The position numbers and the translations under genes are program-made. From NCBI RefSeq assembly GCF_014873915.1, contig NZ_JADBEJ010000008.1, positions 434,001 through 498,000 on the forward strand: DNA of 64,000 nt, written 5' to 3'. A model generated the notes under the pieces. It had not been told where the DNA came from. It searched no databases and saw nothing but the letters and a program-made list of their open reading frames with translations. This document shows, piece after piece, positions 48,637 through 56,976 of this stretch. The stretch comes from Amycolatopsis roodepoortensis. Lineage in GTDB: Bacteria > Actinomycetota > Actinomycetes > Mycobacteriales > Pseudonocardiaceae. How positions within the stretch are numbered: position 1 is the stretch's first letter; every line of letters starts with the position of its first letter.

Positions 48637-49905
48637 GTGATTGACCCCAGGACTCTGCGCGATGACCCGGACGTCGTGCGCGCTTCGCAGCGCGCCCGTG
48701 GCGAGGACGAAGGAGTGGTCGACAAGCTGCTCTCCCTCGACTCCCGTCGCCGGTCCTCCATCGCCGCCGCCGACAAGCTGCGCGCCGAGCAGAAGTCGCT
48801 GGGCAAGCTCATCCCCAAGGCACAGGGTGACGAGCGGGCCGAGCTGCTCGCCAAGGCGAAGGACCTCGCCGCCCAGGTCAAGACGGCCGAGGTCGAGCAG
48901 ACCGAGGCGTCGGAGGAGTTCGAGCAGCTGCACCGCCTGGTGCCGAACCTCGTCCACCCCGACGCGCCCGAGGGCGGCGAGGACGACTACGTCGTGCTCA
49001 AGCACGTCGGCGAGCCGAAGAAGTTCGACTTCGAGCCGAAGGACCACCTCGAACTCTGCGAGAGTCTCGGCGCGCTCGACATGGAGCGCGGCGCGAAGGT
49101 CTCGGGCTCGCGGTTCTACTTCCTCACCGGTATCGGCGCCCAGCTCCAGCTCGGCCTGCTGAACATGGCGGTCGCGCAGGCGACCGCGAACGGGTTCACC
49201 CCGATGATCACCCCGACCCTGGTGCGGCCGGAGATCATGGCGGGCACCGGTTTCCTCGGCGCGCACTCGTCGGAGGTCTACCGGCTGCGCGACGACGACC
49301 TGTACCTCGTCGGCACCTCCGAGGTCCCGCTCGCCGGCTACCACGCCGACGAGATCCTCGATCTCGCCAACGGCCCGAAGCGGTACGCGGGCTGGTCGTC
49401 CTGCTACCGCCGCGAGGCCGGTTCGTACGGCAAGGACACCCGCGGCATCATCCGCGTCCACCAGTTCGACAAGGTCGAGATGTTCGTCTACACGCGTCCC
49501 GAGGACGCCGAAGCCGAGCACGCGCGCCTGCTGGACTGGGAAGAGCAGATGCTCGCCAAGATCGAGGTCCCGTACCGGGTGATCGACACCGCCACCGGCG
49601 ACCTCGGCACCTCGGCGTACCGGAAGTTCGACTGCGAGGCGTGGGTGCCGTCGCAGGGGACCTACCGCGAGCTGACCTCGACGTCGAACTGCACGACCTT
49701 CCAGGCCCGCCGCCTCGGCATCCGCTACCGCGACGACGACGGCCGCCCGCAGACCGTCGCCACGCTGAACGGCACGCTCGCCACCACGAGGTGGATCGTC
49801 GCGATCCTGGAGAACCACCAGCTCGAAGACGGTTCCGTCCGGGTGCCGGAGGCGCTTCGCCCCTTCCTCGGCGGAACCGAGGTGCTCACGCCGGCATCCA
49901 AGTAG
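48637..49905 (+). CDS. serS: Seryl-tRNA synthetase
   Basis: The 422-residue class II synthetase has the N-terminal coiled-coil arm (about residues 30-105). Motif 2 (SSCYRREAGSYGKDTRGIIRVHQFDKVE), the serine-binding TSEVPLAGYH, ELTSTSNCTTFQARRLGIRYR and motif 3 (TLNGTLATTRWIVAILENHQ) follow. GTG 48637 opens MIDPRTLRDDPD, the standard start. TACTCT (48623-48628) ends eight bases before it, close to a leaderless layout. No tRNA-Ser gene is seen nearby. Confidence 0.97.
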   Translation: MIDPRTLRDDPDVVRASQRARGEDEGVVDKLLSLDSRRRSSIAAADKLRAEQKSLGKLIPKAQGDERAELLAKAKDLAAQVKTAEVEQTEASEEFEQLHRLVPNLVHPDAPEGGEDDYVVLKHVGEPKKFDFEPKDHLELCESLGALDMERGAKVSGSRFYFLTGIGAQLQLGLLNMAVAQATANGFTPMITPTLVRPEIMAGTGFLGAHSSEVYRLRDDDLYLVGTSEVPLAGYHADEILDLANGPKRYAGWSSCYRREAGSYGKDTRGIIRVHQFDKVEMFVYTRPEDAEAEHARLLDWEEQMLAKIEVPYRVIDTATGDLGTSAYRKFDCEAWVPSQGTYRELTSTSNCTTFQARRLGIRYRDDDGRPQTVATLNGTLATTRWIVAILENHQLEDGSVRVPEALRPFLGGTEVLTPASK

Positions 49906-49932
49906 CCGTCGGCGGTGAGGGGAAGAGGACGC

Positions 49933-50925
49933 ATGCGGTTTCGGAATTCGCTCGCGATCGGGCTGGCGGTGCTGACGCTCGGCGGCTGCACGTCGGTCGT
50001 CGGCGGTACGGCGTCGCCGGTGCCGGGGCAGGGGCCGGTCATCACGAAGGCCGAGCCGTGCAAGCTGCTCTCGCAGGAGCAGGCGGAAGCCATCGGGGTC
50101 ACCTTCCCCGGCAAGGAGCGTCCGGCGGACAAGGCCCGGAAGATCCCCGGGACCTGCCGGTATCCGGAGCTGGAGGACGCGCCCGACGGGGTCACGCTGG
50201 AGGTGTCGCAGAGCTTCGACCTCTCGCTGGTCGACTACGTCAGCGGCGCGCTTCCTGGCGAGAAGTTCGGCATCGGCGGGTTCACCTGGACCCGGTACGC
50301 GTCGATCTTCGGCCCGAGCCACTGCTCGCTGATGACCGAACTCGACCCGAAGACCTTCGTCGAGATCACCAGCGAGGCCCCCGGCGAAGACGTCACCAAG
50401 GCCTGCGACCTGGCGAAGGCCGCGGCTCCCGCGGTCGCGTCCCACCTGCCGGGCGGACAGCCGAGCCCGCCGCTCACCGCGCCTCCGGGCCAGAAGCCGA
50501 TCGAGCCCTCCGGGCCGCTCTTGACCGTCGATCCGTGCTCGCTGCTCAAGCCGGAGCAGGTGACGCCGTTCAACCTCCAGCCCGCGCGGCCGATGAACGG
50601 TTCGTCGAGGGATCCGAAGAACGGCTGCCAGTGGGACGACAACGACGGCGACAAGGGCAAGAAGGCGCTCGACCTGTGGATCTACACGGCGACGAAACTC
50701 GAGGACGTTCCCGGTCTCGACGGCACCCCGGTCGAGCAGATGGTGGCGGGCAAGAAGTGGTTCGTCTACTCGAGCCCGGACAGCCCGATCTGCGTCGCGA
50801 TGCTGCCGGTCACGGAGACGTCCTCGGTCAAGGTCGACACCGGTGACCTCAGCGACAACGCCAAGGCCTGCGAAATCCCGCAAGCCGTGATGCCGCTGGT
50901 GACCGGGAACATGCCCGCCTTTTAG
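49933..50925 (+). CDS. DUF3558 lipoprotein
   Basis: The 330-residue protein has a lipoprotein signal (FRNSLAIGLAVLTLGGCTS). Two DUF3558-like domains follow, each starting with a Pro-Cys-x-Leu-Leu line: AEPCKLLSQEQAEAIGV and VDPCSLLKPEQVTPF, with further Cys (GTCRYPEL, NGCQWDDN). The family is actinobacterial, surface-exposed and of unknown role. ATG 49933 is preceded by GAAGAGGA. It is convergent with lhgO, overlapping by four bases. Confidence 0.85.
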   Translation: MRFRNSLAIGLAVLTLGGCTSVVGGTASPVPGQGPVITKAEPCKLLSQEQAEAIGVTFPGKERPADKARKIPGTCRYPELEDAPDGVTLEVSQSFDLSLVDYVSGALPGEKFGIGGFTWTRYASIFGPSHCSLMTELDPKTFVEITSEAPGEDVTKACDLAKAAAPAVASHLPGGQPSPPLTAPPGQKPIEPSGPLLTVDPCSLLKPEQVTPFNLQPARPMNGSSRDPKNGCQWDDNDGDKGKKALDLWIYTATKLEDVPGLDGTPVEQMVAGKKWFVYSSPDSPICVAMLPVTETSSVKVDTGDLSDNAKACEIPQAVMPLVTGNMPAF

Positions 50926-52106
50926 CCGGTCAATTCGTCGGCGATGTGCTTCGCGATCTCCAGCGAGCTGGTCGCCGCCGGTGAGGGCGCGTTGAGGACG
51001 TGCACCTGGTTCCGCGCGGTCTCGATCAGGAAGTCGTCGACGAGCGCGCCGTCCGGGCGCAGCGCCTGCGCGCGGACGCCGGAGCCGTGCCGCACGATGT
51101 CGTCCTCGGTGACGGCGGGGACGAGCCGCGCGAGGCTTTCGGCGAAGCGGCGGCGCGAGAACGAGCGGCGGACCTCGTCGAGCCCGGTCGGGTACGCGTA
51201 CTTGCGCGCGAGCCGCCAGACGCCGGGGAAGCGGGCGACCTCGGCGAGGTCCTTCGCCGAGATGTCGCGCCAGGTGTAGCCCTCGCGGCGAAGCGCGAGC
51301 ACGGCGTTGGGGCCGGCGTGCACGCTGCCGTCGAGCATGCGGGTCAGGTGCACGCCGAGGAACGGCAGCGACGCGTCCGGGACCGGGTAGATCAGGCCGC
51401 GCACGAGATGGCGGCGTTCCGGCTTCAGCTCGTAGTACTCGCCGCGGAACGGCACGATCCGCGCGCTCGGGGTGAGCCCGGCGAGCCGCGCGACGCGGTC
51501 GGCGTGCAGGCCGGCGCAGTTGACGAGGGCGTCCGCGTGGATCACTTCGCCACCGGTCGCCACCTCGACGCCGCCCGTGCGGCCGGGCCGGATCCCCAGC
51601 GCGGGCGTGCCGAGGCGCAGGTCGGCGTCGGCTTCGTCGAGCAGCCGCACCAAGGCGGTGCAGACGCCCGCGAAGTCGATGATGCCGGTGGACTCCACGC
51701 GCAGCGCGGCGACGCACGAGACCTCGGGTTCGTACTCGCGGGCCTCGCACGGCGTGATCAGCTTCGCCGGGACGCCGTTCGCCTCGGCGCGTTCGGCGAG
51801 CACCTTCAAGGCCGGAAGCTCCGCGTCGGAGGTGGCGACGACGAGTTTGCCGCAGACCTCGACCGGCACCCCGTACTGCCGGGCGAAGTCCACAATGGAC
51901 CGGTTGCCCGCGGTCGCCATCCTGGCCTTGAACGAACCCGGCTTGTAGTAGAGCCCCGCGTGCACGACGTTCGAGTTGTGCCCGGTCTGGTGGGCCGCCC
52001 AGTGGTCCTCCTTCTCGAGCACCGTGACGTCCAGGCCCCGTTTGGTCAGCTCCCAGGCGGTGGCGAGACCGACGATCCCGCCTCCGATGACTACGACTGT
52101 GCGCAC
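50922..52106 (-). CDS. lhgO: L-2-hydroxyglutarate oxidase
   Basis: The 394-residue flavoprotein matches LhgO: FAD-binding VVVIGGGIVGLATAWELTKRG, EKEDHWAAHQTGHNSNVVHAGLYYKPGSFKA, LVNCAGLHADRVA, FRGEYYELKPERRHLVRGLIYPVPD and GSGVRAQALRPDGALVDDF. It oxidises L-2-hydroxyglutarate to 2-oxoglutarate and feeds electrons to the quinone pool. GTG 52106 opens MRTVVVIGGG. A perfect operator palindrome (52132-52149) lies in its promoter region and is shared with the divergent TetR gene, so LhgO is probably under that repressor. Confidence 0.92.
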   Translation of the reverse strand: MRTVVVIGGGIVGLATAWELTKRGLDVTVLEKEDHWAAHQTGHNSNVVHAGLYYKPGSFKARMATAGNRSIVDFARQYGVPVEVCGKLVVATSDAELPALKVLAERAEANGVPAKLITPCEAREYEPEVSCVAALRVESTGIIDFAGVCTALVRLLDEADADLRLGTPALGIRPGRTGGVEVATGGEVIHADALVNCAGLHADRVARLAGLTPSARIVPFRGEYYELKPERRHLVRGLIYPVPDASLPFLGVHLTRMLDGSVHAGPNAVLALRREGYTWRDISAKDLAEVARFPGVWRLARKYAYPTGLDEVRRSFSRRRFAESLARLVPAVTEDDIVRHGSGVRAQALRPDGALVDDFLIETARNQVHVLNAPSPAATSSLEIAKHIADELTG

Positions 52107-52131
52107 GATCGACCAGGTTACCCGGAGCGCT

Positions 52132-52180
52132 ACCTGACAGCTGTCAGGTTCGGTGGTAGCGTACCTGACCGATGTCAGGT
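52132..52180. promoter_or_regulatory. Two TetR operators in the lhgO-tetR divergent promoter
   Basis: ACCTGACAGCTGTCAGGT (52132-52149) is a perfect 18-base palindrome. ACCTGACCGATGTCAGGT (52163-52180) is a near copy, 31 bases away centre to centre (about three helical turns). The TAGCGT -10 of tetR (52157-52162) lies between them, and the second operator covers the tetR ATG. Operator 1 lies near the -35 regions of both divergent genes. Confidence 0.88.
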
Positions 52181-52783
52181 AAGCGCTTGAGCAGGGAAGA
52201 ACGCCGGGAGCGGATCCTCGCCGCGGCGGCGCGGGTGTTCGCCGCGTCCGGCTACGACGCGGCCGGGATGCGCGAGGTCGCGACGGCCGCCGGGATCAGT
52301 ACGCCGGTGCTCTACGACCACTTTTCGTCCAAGGCCGCGCTGTACGCCGGGCTCCTGGAGTCCGAAGTGGACAGTCTGCTGGCCGGCTGGGCGGAGCTGC
52401 CGCCTTCGGGCACCGCCGAGGGGCTGCTGCGCGCCAGGGTGGCGGCGATCTTCGCCTGGATGGAGACGAACGAACGCGGCTGGCGGATGATCTTCGCCGA
52501 GACGCCGTCCGACGAAGCGGTCGCCGAGGTGCACCGGCGCGGGCAGGCCAGGTCGACCGCCCGGCTGACCGAGGTGTTCGGCCAGGTACCCGGGCTGGCG
52601 CTGACCGCGGACCTGCCGCGCGACCGCGCGAACGAAGCGATCGCCGAAGCGGCGAAGAGCGCACTGAACGCCATCGCCACCTGGTGGTGGGACAACCGCG
52701 ACATCCCGCGGGAGCAGGTCGTCGCGCTCACGACGGATCTGTTGTGGCGCGGGCTGGGGAACCTGATCCAGGAGGACACATGA
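52172..52783 (+). CDS. TetR-family repressor
   Basis: The 203-residue protein has the TetR helix-turn-helix at its N-terminus (REERRERILAAAARVFAASGYDAAGMREVATAAGISTPVLYDHFSSK in sequence order, given here as family marks ILAAAARVFA, AGMREVATAAGIS and LYDHFSSK). A helical ligand-binding part with FAWMETNERGWRMIF follows. It should repress itself and lhgO through the two operators at its start. The ligand is unknown. Its stop overlaps the SnoaL-like gene start (ATGA). Confidence 0.93.
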   Translation: MSGKRLSREERRERILAAAARVFAASGYDAAGMREVATAAGISTPVLYDHFSSKAALYAGLLESEVDSLLAGWAELPPSGTAEGLLRARVAAIFAWMETNERGWRMIFAETPSDEAVAEVHRRGQARSTARLTEVFGQVPGLALTADLPRDRANEAIAEAAKSALNAIATWWWDNRDIPREQVVALTTDLLWRGLGNLIQEDT

Positions 52784-53268
52784 GCATCGAAACCGCCGAG
52801 CGGTACCGCCGCGCCCTCGAGACCCGTGACGTGGACCTCGCGCTGAGCATCTTCGCTCCGGACGCCGTCGTGCACTCGCCGTTGACGAGCCGGGTGCGGT
52901 TCAGCGGGCACGCGGAACTCAGGCCGTTGCTGGAGGTCGCGTACTCGCATCTGCGCGACATCCGGTTCCACACCGACACCGGCGACGAGACGACGCGGGT
53001 CGTCGTCTACACCGCGCGCATCGGCGGGGAGGAGATCGAGGAGGCGGCGGTGCTGAAACTCGGCGAAGACGGGCTCATCGCCGAAGTGACGCTGTTCGTG
53101 CGGCCGCTGCCGGGGCTCGTCGCGCTGATGGACGCCTTCGGCCCGGACATCGCCCGCCGCAACGGCCGCACCTTCGCGGCCCGGCTGCTCAAGGTGGCCG
53201 CGAAACCCTTGCTGGCCATGGTGCGGTCCGGCGACAAACGCGCGGTCCCGCTCGCCGGCCCGCGCTGA
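52780..53268 (+). CDS. SnoaL-like (NTF2-fold) protein
   Basis: The 162-residue protein has an NTF2/SnoaL-type cone: ERYRRALETRDVDLALSIFAPDAVVHSPL, then LRPLLEVAYSHLRDIRFHTD, then a beta sheet with VVVYTARIGGEEIEEAAVLKLGEDG. A helical C-terminal tail of ~45 residues follows. Such folds act as small isomerases, hydrolases or ligand binders; the role is unknown. It is coupled to tetR by the ATGA overlap and followed by a large palindrome. Confidence 0.8.
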   Translation: MSIETAERYRRALETRDVDLALSIFAPDAVVHSPLTSRVRFSGHAELRPLLEVAYSHLRDIRFHTDTGDETTRVVVYTARIGGEEIEEAAVLKLGEDGLIAEVTLFVRPLPGLVALMDAFGPDIARRNGRTFAARLLKVAAKPLLAMVRSGDKRAVPLAGPR

Positions 53269-53269
53269 C

Positions 53270-53332
53270 GATCGCGCGTGAAGGCCCCCTTCCCTCGGCT
53301 CAGCCGAGGGAAGGGGGCCTTCACGCGCGATC
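53270..53332. repeat. Perfect 63-base palindrome between convergent genes
   Basis: Arms of 31 bases (53270-53300 and 53302-53332) pair perfectly around one central base. It begins one base after the SnoaL stop and runs into the stop codon of the convergent exporter gene. It probably ends transcription from both sides. The core (GTGAAGGCCCCCTTCCCTCG) is, from memory, a frequent Amycolatopsis intergenic motif. Confidence 0.9.
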
Positions 53333-54881
53333 AGGACACAGCCACAGGAGCCGGGGCTGGAGCCGGTTCGTCCTCAGGGTCTTCGAGGACCTTCGGCACC
53401 CCGCGCAACGTGAACAGCGCGCTCACCGCCAGCACCGCCATCAGCGCCGCCGAGCACAGCATCGTCACCTGCAACCCGTCGACGAACGCCGACTTCGCAC
53501 TCGCCAGGACCAGCGCACCCTGTTCCGGCGGGAGCTGCGCCGCGACCTGGACGGCGCCGCCGAGGGTGTCCGAAATCGCCGCCGATGTTTCGGGCGGCAC
53601 GCCCGCCGGGAGGACGAGCTCGTTCCGGTACAGCGCGCCGAGCACACTGCCGAGGACCGCGATCCCCAGCGCCCCACCGAGTTCGGTCGCCGTCTCGGAG
53701 ATCGCCGACGCGGCGCCCGCCCTGGCCTTCGGCACGACGCCGAGCACCGTGTCCGTCGCGACGGAGAGGATCAGCGACAGCCCGACCCCGAAGACGATCA
53801 TCGCGGCGAGCAGGTCGGTGTAGACGATCGTCACGCCGACCGCCGAGTACAACGCGAACCCGACCGCCGACAGGGCACAGCCCAGTCCGATGGTGACCGC
53901 GCGCCCGAAGGCCTTGATCGCCAGCGGCGCGAGCACGCCGCCGAGGATCGCGCCGCCCATCCCGGGCAGCCCGGCGAGCCCGGACTTCAGCGGTGACCAG
54001 CCCGCCACCAGCTGCAGGTACTGCGCGAACATCAGCGAGACCGCGAGCTGCGCGAACATCGCCAGGATCGTGGTGCCGACGGTCGCCGAGAACGCCCGCT
54101 GGGCGAACAGCTTCAGGTCCATCAACGGTTCGGCCAGCCGCGGTTGCCGCAGCACGAACGCCAGCAGGCAGCCGATGCCGAGCACGGCGGCGACCGCGAC
54201 GTCCCAGTGGCCCCAGCCCTTGTACGCGATTTCCTTGATCGTGTAGACGATCCCGACCATGCCGACGAGCGAGAGCAGCACACTGGGCACATCGATGCGA
54301 TGGGACACCGGGTTCTTCGACTCGGGCAGGATCAGCGCGCCCGCGATCACCATGACCACGACCACCGGCACGTTGACCAGGAACACCGAGCCCCACCAGA
54401 AGTGGTCGAGCAGGAAACCGCCGACGAGCGGCCCCATCCCGAAACCGAGGATCGTCAGCCCGCTCGAAACCCCGATCACGGCCGCGCGTTCCTTGCCGGT
54501 GAACACGTTCCGCACGATCGACAGCGTCGACGGCATCAGCGTCGCGGCGGCGATCCCGAGCAGCGCACGGGCGGCGATCAGGAGTTCCGCCGTCGGCGCG
54601 TACGCCGTGATCACCGAGGCGACACCGAACAGCGACGCCCCGATCAGCAGCAGCTTCTTCCGCCCGATCCGGTCGCCGATGTTCCCCATCGTGATCAGCA
54701 GCCCGGCGAGGGCGAAACCGTACGCGTCGGCGATCCACAGCAGTTCCGTCGTCGACGGGTGCATCTCTTCCGAAAGCGACGGCAGCACCAGGTGCAGCAC
54801 GGTCAGGTCGATCGCGATCAGCAGCTGCGCCAGCACGCAGACCGCGACGGTGCCGATCTTGCGGCCCTTGCCGATGGTCAC
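53331..54881 (-). CDS. DHA2-family drug exporter (14-span MFS)
   Basis: The 516-residue protein has 14 spans and DHA2 marks: AQLLIAIDLTVLHLVLPSL (the D1-like motif of span 1), WIADAYGFALAGLLITMGNIGDRIGRKKLLL (motif A), and GFGMGPLVGGFLLDHFWWGSVFLVNVP (motif C). It should export a hydrophobic or cationic compound by proton antiport. GTG 54881 overlaps the stop of the C45 acyltransferase gene (GTGA), so the two are made together and may act on one class of compound. Confidence 0.92.
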   Translation of the reverse strand: MTIGKGRKIGTVAVCVLAQLLIAIDLTVLHLVLPSLSEEMHPSTTELLWIADAYGFALAGLLITMGNIGDRIGRKKLLLIGASLFGVASVITAYAPTAELLIAARALLGIAAATLMPSTLSIVRNVFTGKERAAVIGVSSGLTILGFGMGPLVGGFLLDHFWWGSVFLVNVPVVVVMVIAGALILPESKNPVSHRIDVPSVLLSLVGMVGIVYTIKEIAYKGWGHWDVAVAAVLGIGCLLAFVLRQPRLAEPLMDLKLFAQRAFSATVGTTILAMFAQLAVSLMFAQYLQLVAGWSPLKSGLAGLPGMGGAILGGVLAPLAIKAFGRAVTIGLGCALSAVGFALYSAVGVTIVYTDLLAAMIVFGVGLSLILSVATDTVLGVVPKARAGAASAISETATELGGALGIAVLGSVLGALYRNELVLPAGVPPETSAAISDTLGGAVQVAAQLPPEQGALVLASAKSAFVDGLQVTMLCSAALMAVLAVSALFTLRGVPKVLEDPEDEPAPAPAPVAVS

Positions 54882-55969
54882 CGCGAAACCCCGAACGTGA
54901 GCTCCGGCGTGTGCCGCGCGGTGCCGTTCTCGCCGTCACCCAGGTAGAACCGGGTGCTCAGGGTGCGGGCCGACGGGTCGAGGACGCTGCGCCACAACGT
55001 CCGCCACGGCGCGCCGGGCTCGACCGCGAAGGCCACCGTGTCGAGCGCGTCCCGCGTTCCGGAGTCCGCTTCCTTGGTGATGGTGCGAAGCCGCTCGTAG
55101 GTGCGCATGGTCTCGGGGTTGTCTTCGGGCAGCGCGTCGAGATCCGGATGACGGTGCAGCAGGTGGTTCGTGACGCACAGCGGCCCGTCGGCAACCTCGA
55201 CGAAGTACTCGACGTCGTGCGCTCCGCGTTCGTAGACGAAGCCGCGGCCGGAGGTGTCGGCGACGATGTAGTGGCAGGGCGCGCCGTGCGCGTACTGCTT
55301 GGCGAGCATCAGCGCTTCCTTCGCCTCTTCGACGGTTTCGCAGGTGTCCAGCAGATACCGGTACACCTGCAGCACCGAGAGGCCGGCCTGCGGACCGTGG
55401 TCCAGCGGCATGGCCGTCTCGACCTCGGCCATCAGCAGGGTGACGACGAGCCCGGCCTCGTTGACGCCCTCCGTTCCACCGTCCATTGTGGACATGGTGA
55501 GCGAGGTCGAAGCGATGCCGTCGTCGGGGATCGTCGTCAGGACGTACGGCCGTGACGCCATCGGCACGGTCCCGTCGTCGACCGGCTCCTCACCGGCCAG
55601 CACCGCCCCCAGCTGAGTCCAGCTCATGGTGAAGAAGTCGTAGTTGCGGCCGAGCTCGCTCCCCGTCCAGAGCGCCGAACAACCCGATCCAGGGGGCAAG
55701 GCGCTCGCGTCGTCGAAGGAGACCGCCGCGTCGGCGGCGAACCCGTGCGCCTCGGCGAACCCGGCCGTGCGCGCCGCGTACTGAGGCCAGTTCCGGGCGA
55801 ACCAGGTACGCCGCGCCTTGGCCACGATCGGATCGAGCGTCGGCGGCGACCATTCCGAGCGCGCCTTCACCTCGGCGCCGAGGGCATGACCGATTTCGGC
55901 CTGGGAGCCGCGCAACGTCAAATGCCGCACGGCGAGGAAGTCTTCGGGAGATCCCGCTACGTAAGTCAT
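54878..55969 (-). CDS. C45-family autoproteolytic acyltransferase/hydrolase
   Basis: The 363-residue protein resembles isopenicillin-N acyltransferase-like Ntn hydrolases. The Cys in PPGSGCSALWTG is the likely self-cleavage site and nucleophile, followed by GRNYDFFTMSW, ASTSLTMSTMDGGTEGVNEAGLVV and CVTNHLLHRHPDLD. Maturation at Gly-Cys would give two chains. It would add or remove acyl groups of amide compounds; the substrate is unknown. ATG 55969 opens MTYVAGSPEDF; the frame runs 13 codons further. It is coupled to an exporter of the DHA2 family, a pairing that suggests modification plus efflux. Confidence 0.85.
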   Translation of the reverse strand: MTYVAGSPEDFLAVRHLTLRGSQAEIGHALGAEVKARSEWSPPTLDPIVAKARRTWFARNWPQYAARTAGFAEAHGFAADAAVSFDDASALPPGSGCSALWTGSELGRNYDFFTMSWTQLGAVLAGEEPVDDGTVPMASRPYVLTTIPDDGIASTSLTMSTMDGGTEGVNEAGLVVTLLMAEVETAMPLDHGPQAGLSVLQVYRYLLDTCETVEEAKEALMLAKQYAHGAPCHYIVADTSGRGFVYERGAHDVEYFVEVADGPLCVTNHLLHRHPDLDALPEDNPETMRTYERLRTITKEADSGTRDALDTVAFAVEPGAPWRTLWRSVLDPSARTLSTRFYLGDGENGTARHTPELTFGVSR

Positions 55970-56092
55970 GGCACGGAGGGTGTCCGCCGCCGCTGACCGT
56001 CCACGCACCGAACGCTGTCAGTGCATGTCATCGGAATGTCATGTGCCCCGAGCGAAAGTGGTCCCACCAGGCAACGACAAGCGAGGGAAACC

Positions 56093-56311
56093 ATGCTCAG
56101 CAACAAGGTGTACATCATCGGCGGGGCCGTCCTCAGCGTCCTCTTCGTCGCGCTCGCGATGGTCGAGTTCTCCACCGGCTACCCGGACGACGGCCTGCAG
56201 GACCTGCTCTACGCCGCCGTGAGCGCCGGCGCCGGCGTGCTGCTGTACGTCCTCGACCGCCGTCAGCGCGAGCGCCGCTCGGCTGCCGAAGCGCAGCGTG
56301 ACGCCCGATGA
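56093..56311 (+). CDS. Small two-span membrane protein
   Basis: The 72-residue protein has two spans (YIIGGAVLSVLFVALAMVEF and LLYAAVSAGAGVLLYVL) and a charged C-terminal tail (DRRQRERRSAAEAQRDAR). GAGGG before ATG 56093 supports the start. It overlaps the next gene by four bases (ATGA). No family is recognised. Confidence 0.7.
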   Translation: MLSNKVYIIGGAVLSVLFVALAMVEFSTGYPDDGLQDLLYAAVSAGAGVLLYVLDRRQRERRSAAEAQRDAR

Positions 56312-56976
56312 GGAACATCGACGGCGGCTTCCTCGCCGCACCCGACCAGGCCTCCCTCCAACGCCGCGAGCAGGACGTGCGCAAGGGCAAGCTCGCGCTG
56401 ATGCTGGCCGTCGTCGGCGGATTCGTCGCGCTCGTCGCCGGCTACAACGTCGTCGCCGACTTCTCCCCGGTTTCGCTGGTGGTGACGATGCTCGGGCTGG
56501 CCGCCGCGATCGGTGGCGGGCTGCTCACCAAACATTTGATGCGCGCCGTGCGGTTCCGGGTGCACAAACCGAACGCGGGCCTGGTCGGCGCCGCGAAGCT
56601 GACCGGGATGGTGGTGGTCGTCCTCGGCTTCATCGCGCTGGTCGGCTCGCTGGAAGGGCCCGGCGTGCTGCGGATCATCGCGATCGCCGTCGGCTGCGCG
56701 GCCATCGGCTACGTGAAATCGCTGCACGACCAGCAGTGGGTGCTCTTCGAACTGGACGCGGTGGGCATCCGGATCGAGCGGACGGTCGTGCCGTGGCGTG
56801 ACGTCACCCGCCTCACCATCGACCCGGTCGGCCCGGGGATGACCCGCCTGGGCGCGGTCCCGGTCAACGCGGCACCGCTGTACGTCGCGGTCCAGGACAG
56901 CGAACTCGACCAGCGGCTCCTCGCCGAGGCCGTCGGCCGCTTCGCGCCGCAGGGCACGCAGCTGACCCGCGCCTAG
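56308..56976 (+). CDS. Membrane protein with C-terminal PH-like domain
   Basis: The 222-residue protein has four hydrophobic spans in two pairs (residues ~28-80 and ~93-132). A C-terminal domain (about 140-222) follows, with LFELDAVGIRIERTVVPWRDVTRLTIDP, a strand pattern like bacterial PH (bPH2-type) domains. The role is unknown. It is translationally coupled to the small protein before it. Its stop overlaps the stop of the convergent SARP gene by four bases. Confidence 0.68.
   Translation: MRNIDGGFLAAPDQASLQRREQDVRKGKLALMLAVVGGFVALVAGYNVVADFSPVSLVVTMLGLAAAIGGGLLTKHLMRAVRFRVHKPNAGLVGAAKLTGMVVVVLGFIALVGSLEGPGVLRIIAIAVGCAAIGYVKSLHDQQWVLFELDAVGIRIERTVVPWRDVTRLTIDPVGPGMTRLGAVPVNAAPLYVAVQDSELDQRLLAEAVGRFAPQGTQLTRA

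Noticed and set aside
48628..51750. A 1040-codon open frame on the minus strand across serS and the DUF3558 gene
   Set aside because: Shadow of serS, the lipoprotein gene and lhgO; composition is that of noncoding frames and it contradicts three clear genes.
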